Shown here piece by piece: positions 5,782 to 9,449 of a DNA stretch of 9,449 nucleotides. The notes below the pieces were generated by a model that saw only the letters and a program-made list of their open reading frames with translations, searched no databases and was not told where the DNA came from. Source of the stretch: Candidatus Omnitrophota bacterium (GTDB taxonomy: Bacteria > Omnitrophota > Gorgyraeia > JABMRG01 > JAFGKX01); contig JAFGKX010000095.1 of assembly GCA_016928375.1 (NCBI GenBank), forward strand, positions 1 to 9,449, written 5' to 3'. Positions within the stretch are counted from its first letter, which is position 1. Every line of letters begins with the position of its first letter. Made by a program: the position numbers and the translations under genes.

Positions 5782-7211
5782 TATTCGAGATATCCAAAAA
5801 TGGCAAAAAGGCATATACGCTGCCTGAGTGCGATATCTCCTCGGATAAGCAGATAGAACAAAAATACCTGCGCAAACAAGATGCCCGGCTTGTTGAAGTA
5901 TCGGAATTGGATGTTATCAGGCATTTTACCGCATTGTCAAAGATGAATTTCAGCGTAGATTCAAATTTTTACCCATTAGGCTCCTGCACCATGAAATACA
6001 ACCCAAAGTTTACGGAATACCTGGCATCTCTGGATGGATTTTGCATGCTGCACCCTCTCCTGCCGCAAATTAAAGGCGGAGAAAAATTATCCCAGGGCGC
6101 GCTTACCATAATATACGAACTTGAAAAATTGCTCTGCGAAATAACAGGGATGGACGAATTTACCTCCCAGCCCATGGCTGGGGCGCACGGCGAATTAACG
6201 GGCATAATGATTATTGCCCATTATCACAAATTAAAAGGCGAACAAAGAAAAATAGTGCTTATACCTGATTTAGGGCACGGCACAAATCCCGCAAGCGCGG
6301 CAATCGCTGGGTATCAGGTGCGAGCGATACCCTCGGGCAAAGACGGGCTGATGGATATGGGCTGCCTTAAGAAAGAATTGACCAAAGATGTTGCCGCTAT
6401 TATGCTCACCTGCCCGGACACGCTAGGCATATTTAACCCAAAAATAAAAGAAATTGCCGATCTTGCGCATAAAGCCGGCGCGCTTATGTATTACGACGGA
6501 GCTAATTTAAACGCTATCTTAGGCAAGGCTAGGCCCGGAGACCTGGGCTTTGATGTCGTGCATCTTAACCTTCACAAAACATTTGCCACACCTCACGGCG
6601 GCGGAGGCCCCGGGGCAGGGCCCGTCGGAGTAAAAAAGGAATTGGCCAAATATCTGCCTATTCCCAGAATTAAACAAGATAAAGGTGAATTATCCCTGGA
6701 TTTTTCCATGAAATTCTCCATCGGGAATATAGCGCCTTTTTATGGGAATTTTCTAGTGCTGGTAAAAGCTTACGCGTATATAATACTTCTGGGCGGAGAA
6801 GGCCTTGTGGAGGCGAGTGAAAATGCCGTATTAAACGCGAATTACATAATGCATAAATTAAAAGATTACTACGACCTCCCGTTTAAGCGCGCGTGCATGC
6901 ACGAGTGCGTATTTTCCGCGTCAAAACAGTCCGAAAAAGGCGTACATGCTATCGATATCGCGAAGGCATTGATAGACAAAGGAATACACCCTCCTACTGT
7001 TTATTTCCCGCTGATTGTCAAAGAGGCCATGATGATAGAACCGACAGAGACAGAATCGAAACAAACTCTGGATAATTTTATCAGCATAATGATAGAAATC
7101 GCAAAGCTCGCCGATAAAGACCCTCAAAAATTTAAGGAATTCCCGAAAACCACTCCGGTAAAAAGGCTCGATGAAGTAAAGGCCGCCAAAGACCTTAATT
7201 TAAGCGCATAA
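5772..7211 (+). CDS. gcvPB: Glycine dehydrogenase (decarboxylating) subunit 2
   Basis: A 479-residue PLP-bearing half of the split P protein. The internal-aldimine lysine is K269 in HLNLHKTFATPHGGGGPGAG (264-283), the hallmark glycine-decarboxylase motif. Other typical blocks are NFYPLGSCTMKYNPK (65-79), TSQPMAGAHGELTG (131-144), DLGHGTNPASAA (166-177) and YDGANLNAILG (241-251). With GcvPA it releases CO2 from glycine and loads the methylamine on GcvH. The ATG at 5772 is 10 nt inside the end of gcvPA; GGAG at 5760-5763 may serve as ribosome-binding site. lplA begins 5 nt after its stop codon. Complete, with normal length. Confidence 0.98.
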   Translation: MELIFEISKNGKKAYTLPECDISSDKQIEQKYLRKQDARLVEVSELDVIRHFTALSKMNFSVDSNFYPLGSCTMKYNPKFTEYLASLDGFCMLHPLLPQIKGGEKLSQGALTIIYELEKLLCEITGMDEFTSQPMAGAHGELTGIMIIAHYHKLKGEQRKIVLIPDLGHGTNPASAAIAGYQVRAIPSGKDGLMDMGCLKKELTKDVAAIMLTCPDTLGIFNPKIKEIADLAHKAGALMYYDGANLNAILGKARPGDLGFDVVHLNLHKTFATPHGGGGPGAGPVGVKKELAKYLPIPRIKQDKGELSLDFSMKFSIGNIAPFYGNFLVLVKAYAYIILLGGEGLVEASENAVLNANYIMHKLKDYYDLPFKRACMHECVFSASKQSEKGVHAIDIAKALIDKGIHPPTVYFPLIVKEAMMIEPTETESKQTLDNFISIMIEIAKLADKDPQKFKEFPKTTPVKRLDEVKAAKDLNLSA

Positions 7212-7216
7212 AATTT

Positions 7217-7855
7217 ATGGAAATTCTAGATAAAAGCTTTGATACCGTCAAAGAAAATCTTATCTTTGACGAATTACTGCTTAGCGAAGCTGAAAACGGA
7301 AAGCGCGCTAAAACACTCAGGGTGTGGGAGCCTGAAGATTACGCGGTGGTCATTGGAAAAGGCTGCAGCGAAGAAGAAGATGTATACACGGAAAGATGCC
7401 TTAAAGAGAATGTTCCGGTATTGAAACGCGCCTCCGGAGGCGGCACGGTTTTAATCGGAAAAGGGTGCCTGGGGTATTCTCTTGTCCTGCCTTACGAAGC
7501 CAATACTAATTTTACGAATATAAAACAATCCTATAAATATATTCTCGGAAAAATAGCGGGCGCATTTTCAGAAAAAGGCATAAATCTTACTTATGAACCG
7601 GTGTCGGATTTAGCATTAGACAACAAAAAAGTCTCCGGAAACTCTCAGGCGCGAAAAAGAAAGTTTTTTCTGCACCACGGCACTTTCCTGTACGCGCTTG
7701 ACCTGGATAAAGTCTCTTATTACCTTAAAGAGCCCAAAAAAATCCCGCCTTACAGAAAATTCAGAAAACATAAGGATTTTCTCGCAAACCTGAAATTGCC
7801 GGCATCGGAAATCAGGAGCTTAATTAAATCGGCTTTTTTGGAAAAAATATCCTGA
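7217..7855 (+). CDS. lplA: Lipoate-protein ligase A family protein (short form)
   Basis: A 212-residue member of the BPL/LplA/LipB superfamily that presumably attaches lipoate to Lys62 of GcvH. The substrate-binding motif RASGGGT is at 71-77, the catalytic-type lysine is K138 in NKKVSGNSQ (136-144), and HHGT is at 153-156. The C-terminal RKHKDFLANLKL (183-194) resembles the tail of the catalytic domain. It lacks the C-terminal accessory domain of E. coli LplA (338 residues), as in two-part LplA/LplB enzymes, but no lplB-like gene is visible here. The octanoyltransferase LipM has a catalytic cysteine just before the SxxG-type segment; here that stretch (YEPVSDLAL) has none, so ligase is favoured over LipM. 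It starts 5 nt after gcvPB without a clear Shine-Dalgarno sequence. Its last 32 nt overlap the convergent nth gene. Family is sure; exact activity is inferred. Confidence 0.87.
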   Translation: MEILDKSFDTVKENLIFDELLLSEAENGKRAKTLRVWEPEDYAVVIGKGCSEEEDVYTERCLKENVPVLKRASGGGTVLIGKGCLGYSLVLPYEANTNFTNIKQSYKYILGKIAGAFSEKGINLTYEPVSDLALDNKKVSGNSQARKRKFFLHHGTFLYALDLDKVSYYLKEPKKIPPYRKFRKHKDFLANLKLPASEIRSLIKSAFLEKIS

Positions 7856-8477
7856 AGGAATGACAAAGGCCTTTTATGGCGCAGTCAGGACAATTTGGCT
7901 TTCGGGCAATGCAAATCTTTCTTCCGTGACTAATTAAAAGATGAGAAATCTCGCCCCATTGTTTTTTATCGAACAATTTCATTAAATCCTGTTCTATCTT
8001 TACCGGATCGCCGCTTTGGGAAAACCCAAGCCGCCCGCTTAATCTTATTACGTGAGTATCCACGGCTATGCCTTCAATCCTGCCGAATCCTTCAGACAAT
8101 ACTATGTTCGCGGTCTTTCTTGCCACACCGGGCAGTTTAACCAGGCCCTGCATCGACGACGGAACTTTTCCGCCGAAAGCGCCGCGTATCATCGCGGCTG
8201 CGTTTATAATATTTTTTGCCTTGTTTTTATAAAACCCCGCAGATCGTATCTCGTTTTCGAATATTTTTATGTCCGCATCCGCATAATCCCTGACTGTCTT
8301 ATATTTTTTAAATAACGATGCGGTTATTATATTGACCCTCTTGTCAGTGCACTGGGCGGACAATATCGTAGCAACCAGAATCTGCATCGGGCTGGAGAAT
8401 GTTAAGGCTATTTTGGCTCTTGGGTAGGACTTTTTAAGAAGCTTGAATATTTTTTGGGCTCGGGATTTATCTGGCAT
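7824..8477 (-). CDS. nth: Endonuclease III (DNA glycosylase/AP lyase)
   Basis: A 217-residue base-excision-repair enzyme that removes oxidised pyrimidines and cleaves at the abasic site. The helix-hairpin-helix LVKLPGVARKTANIVL (112-127) carries the catalytic lysine K121, and VDTHVIRLSGRLG (139-151) carries the catalytic aspartate D140. The C-terminal [4Fe-4S] loop is complete with C-X6-C-X2-C-X5-C spacing at C189, C196, C199 and C205. SAQCTD (40-45) is the usual N-terminal helical motif. Length is normal. The ATG at 8477 lies 11 nt inside the end of the thermonuclease-like gene, and no strong Shine-Dalgarno sequence precedes it, suggesting coupled translation. The stop lies inside the end of lplA on the other strand. 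Confidence 0.97.
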   Translation of the reverse strand: MPDKSRAQKIFKLLKKSYPRAKIALTFSSPMQILVATILSAQCTDKRVNIITASLFKKYKTVRDYADADIKIFENEIRSAGFYKNKAKNIINAAAMIRGAFGGKVPSSMQGLVKLPGVARKTANIVLSEGFGRIEGIAVDTHVIRLSGRLGFSQSGDPVKIEQDLMKLFDKKQWGEISHLLISHGRKICIARKPNCPDCAIKGLCHSFRIFFPKKPI

Positions 8478-8961
8478 GTTTAGCGCCGACGGAGAAAAGG
8501 CCTATTTTTTTATCCTTTGCCTCTTGTTCCGCTTTTTTAAGCCGATTGAGGTATTTTACATTTATGGTTTTTCTGTATATAACGGCATAGCCGCTGCGCA
8601 ATAATTCCTCATTAACCATTTTATCGCCTACGAATACGTAGGCAAGCCATCGCCCATATTTATCGCTGATTTCTTTATCGAATTCCAGTTTTATGCGCTT
8701 GCCCTGCACCAGTGTTTTGTTCAGCATCTGGGCTTCAACGGCATAAGGTTTTGGGTCATAAACCCATTTATTATTTACCTTTTTTCTTAATTCCGGAGTA
8801 TCTATACCGATGTAGCGTACGCTTTTATTATTGGCCAATATTATGGTATCCCCGTCTAAAACAGTCCGCACGAAATAAAAATTACCGTTGTCGGCAAGGC
8901 CGGGAAAATTAAAGAATAGAAAAACAAAAACGGCAAGAACTGCGATCTTAAACTTCTTCAT
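8467..8961 (-). CDS. Secreted thermonuclease-like (SNase-domain) protein
   Basis: With the ATG at 8961 the product has 164 residues: a signal peptide (KK, then a hydrophobic stretch at about 6-20, probable cleavage after GLA at residue 23) and one staphylococcal-nuclease domain. Catalytic and calcium-site positions match the S. aureus enzyme: DGDT (36-39), R49 and IDTPE (53-57, giving D54, T55 and E57), and R104 in DKYGRWLAY (100-108). MVNEELLRSGYA (115-126) is also typical. It should be an active, exported or periplasmic nuclease cleaving single-stranded DNA or RNA. An upstream in-frame ATG at 8991 would add ten residues before the signal peptide, so 8961 is preferred. It overlaps the PilZ gene by 14 nt and nth by 11 nt. 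Whether it is nutritional, defensive or regulatory cannot be read. Confidence 0.92.
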   Translation of the reverse strand: MKKFKIAVLAVFVFLFFNFPGLADNGNFYFVRTVLDGDTIILANNKSVRYIGIDTPELRKKVNNKWVYDPKPYAVEAQMLNKTLVQGKRIKLEFDKEISDKYGRWLAYVFVGDKMVNEELLRSGYAVIYRKTINVKYLNRLKKAEQEAKDKKIGLFSVGAKHAR

Positions 8962-9412
8962 GGCCCGGGGTATGTAAATTATCCAGAACATACTGGTTTA
9001 TCGCTTCCCTCTCTTTTGCAGAGGCATGCGTTAAATGCACTGCGACATCGAATGTTTTATCCGGCATAGAATCTATTCTTACCACCTGTCCCACAACCTT
9101 GATAGGCGCTTTTTGCTGCGGCAGCCTTATTTTTATTATAAGAAAGGTCCATAGCGGTATTATGTTTTCGGATTTAAACAATACGCCTATAGCGCTTATA
9201 TTCTTTGACTCTGCTTTTTTATATTCTTCCTGAAATGCGTAATGAAACGAAAGATTGGCGCTAAGGCGAATAAACCTTCTCTTTTCTACTCCCTTTTTAT
9301 CTCCGGCATCTATTGCTTTAACTGGCGCCTGCGGCGGCATTGCTTCTATTTTTTCCACAGATTCCTGTGATGGGCCGTAATATTTTATTATAGCGTCCTG
9401 GATATCGCTCAT
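8948..9412 (-). CDS. PilZ-domain protein (predicted c-di-GMP binding)
   Basis: A 154-residue protein with an N-terminal helical region (1-24), a Pro/Ala linker (25-40) and a PilZ domain from about 43. Both c-di-GMP signatures are present: RxxxR at R45-R49 (RRFIR) and NxSxxG at N71-G76 (NISAIG), so ligand binding is likely. The output is unknown; such proteins often control motility, adhesion or envelope secretion. The ATG at 9412 overlaps the stop of another possible frame as ATGA, but the reading frame is also open upstream to the window edge and there encodes VTGC, a lipobox-like motif, so the true start may be off the window. It heads, within the window, the overlapping chain PilZ, thermonuclease-like gene, nth. 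Confidence 0.85.
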   Translation of the reverse strand: MSDIQDAIIKYYGPSQESVEKIEAMPPQAPVKAIDAGDKKGVEKRRFIRLSANLSFHYAFQEEYKKAESKNISAIGVLFKSENIIPLWTFLIIKIRLPQQKAPIKVVGQVVRIDSMPDKTFDVAVHLTHASAKEREAINQYVLDNLHTPGHEEV

Positions 9413-9449
9413 AGTCCCGATAAAAGGCTGAACCTTACAACCTGTAACC
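9409..9449 (-). CDS. Possible 3' end of an upstream gene (partial)
   Basis: On the minus strand one frame is open from the window edge for 12 full codons (LQVVRFSLLSGL) and ends in a TGA at 9411-9409 that overlaps the PilZ ATG as ATGA, a common operon junction. This is too short to recognise, and the PilZ frame itself is equally open here, so this is only a candidate. Confidence 0.25.
   Translation of the reverse strand, partial: LQVVRFSLLSGL

Noticed and set aside
6892..6903. Perfect 12-bp palindrome CGTGCATGCACG inside gcvPB
   Set aside because: It encodes ordinary residues (R-A-C-M-H-E context) in a conserved gene and is isolated. A palindrome of this size in a 9.4-kb window with GC-rich codons is not compelling.
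7865..7874. Palindrome AAAGGCCTTT near the lplA-nth junction as a bidirectional terminator
   Set aside because: It has no loop and lies inside the nth cysteine-cluster coding region. T-runs flanking a stable stem are lacking.
1..9449. CRISPR array, tRNA or rRNA gene, transposase, integrase or attachment site
   Set aside because: No regular repeat-spacer pattern, no cloverleaf or rRNA-like conserved sequence, and no mobile-element proteins were seen. Nearly all bases belong to recognised genes.

Overview
The window looks like an ordinary chromosomal stretch of a compact, probably anaerobic or facultative, uncultivated bacterium. It contains no phage, insertion-sequence, CRISPR, tRNA or rRNA signal. 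Codon and base style (AT-rich spacers, moderately GC-rich genes), the split glycine decarboxylase (GcvPA plus GcvPB), an AmrS-type radical SAM enzyme and very tight gene packing would fit a candidate phylum such as Omnitrophota. That placement is a guess from general appearance, not a sequence match.

Layout. (1) 34-879 (+): classical short-chain dehydrogenase/reductase. (2) 2810-856 (-): a three-gene unit read leftwards, amrS (AmmeMemoRadiSam-type radical SAM enzyme), then a small DUF861-like cupin interrupted by one in-frame TAG, then a glyoxalase-II-like metallo-beta-lactamase-fold hydrolase whose 3' end overlaps the dehydrogenase. (3) 2811-2902: a very AT-rich divergent promoter region. 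(4) 2903-7855 (+): a five-gene glycine cleavage operon gcvT-gcvH-gcvPA-gcvPB-lplA. (5) 9412-7824 (-): a chain of overlapping genes, PilZ-domain protein, then secreted thermonuclease-like protein, then nth (endonuclease III), whose 3' end overlaps lplA.

How the genes work together. GcvPA/GcvPB decarboxylate glycine onto the lipoyl arm of GcvH. GcvT passes the methylene group to tetrahydrofolate and releases ammonia. The small lipoate ligase-like protein probably charges GcvH Lys62. The fourth component, dihydrolipoyl dehydrogenase, is not in the window. No glycine riboswitch fits upstream of gcvT.

Most notable signals. The two divergent first genes (amrS and gcvT) have near-mirror-image promoters. 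On each strand a perfect TATAAT lies exactly 11 nt before the start codon, and the last six bases before each start codon are the same, AATACC. Neither has a Shine-Dalgarno sequence, so both mRNAs are predicted to be ultra-short-leadered (about 5 nt). Three downstream genes (the cupin, the hydrolase and gcvH) instead carry good Shine-Dalgarno sequences spaced 5 nt from the start. The cupin has a clean single-codon lesion, TAG where the family motif expects Trp. The gcvT-gcvH spacer holds short direct repeats and a perfect 9-bp hairpin that reaches into the gcvH ribosome-binding site. I found no clear new defence or metabolic system; most of the window is housekeeping.
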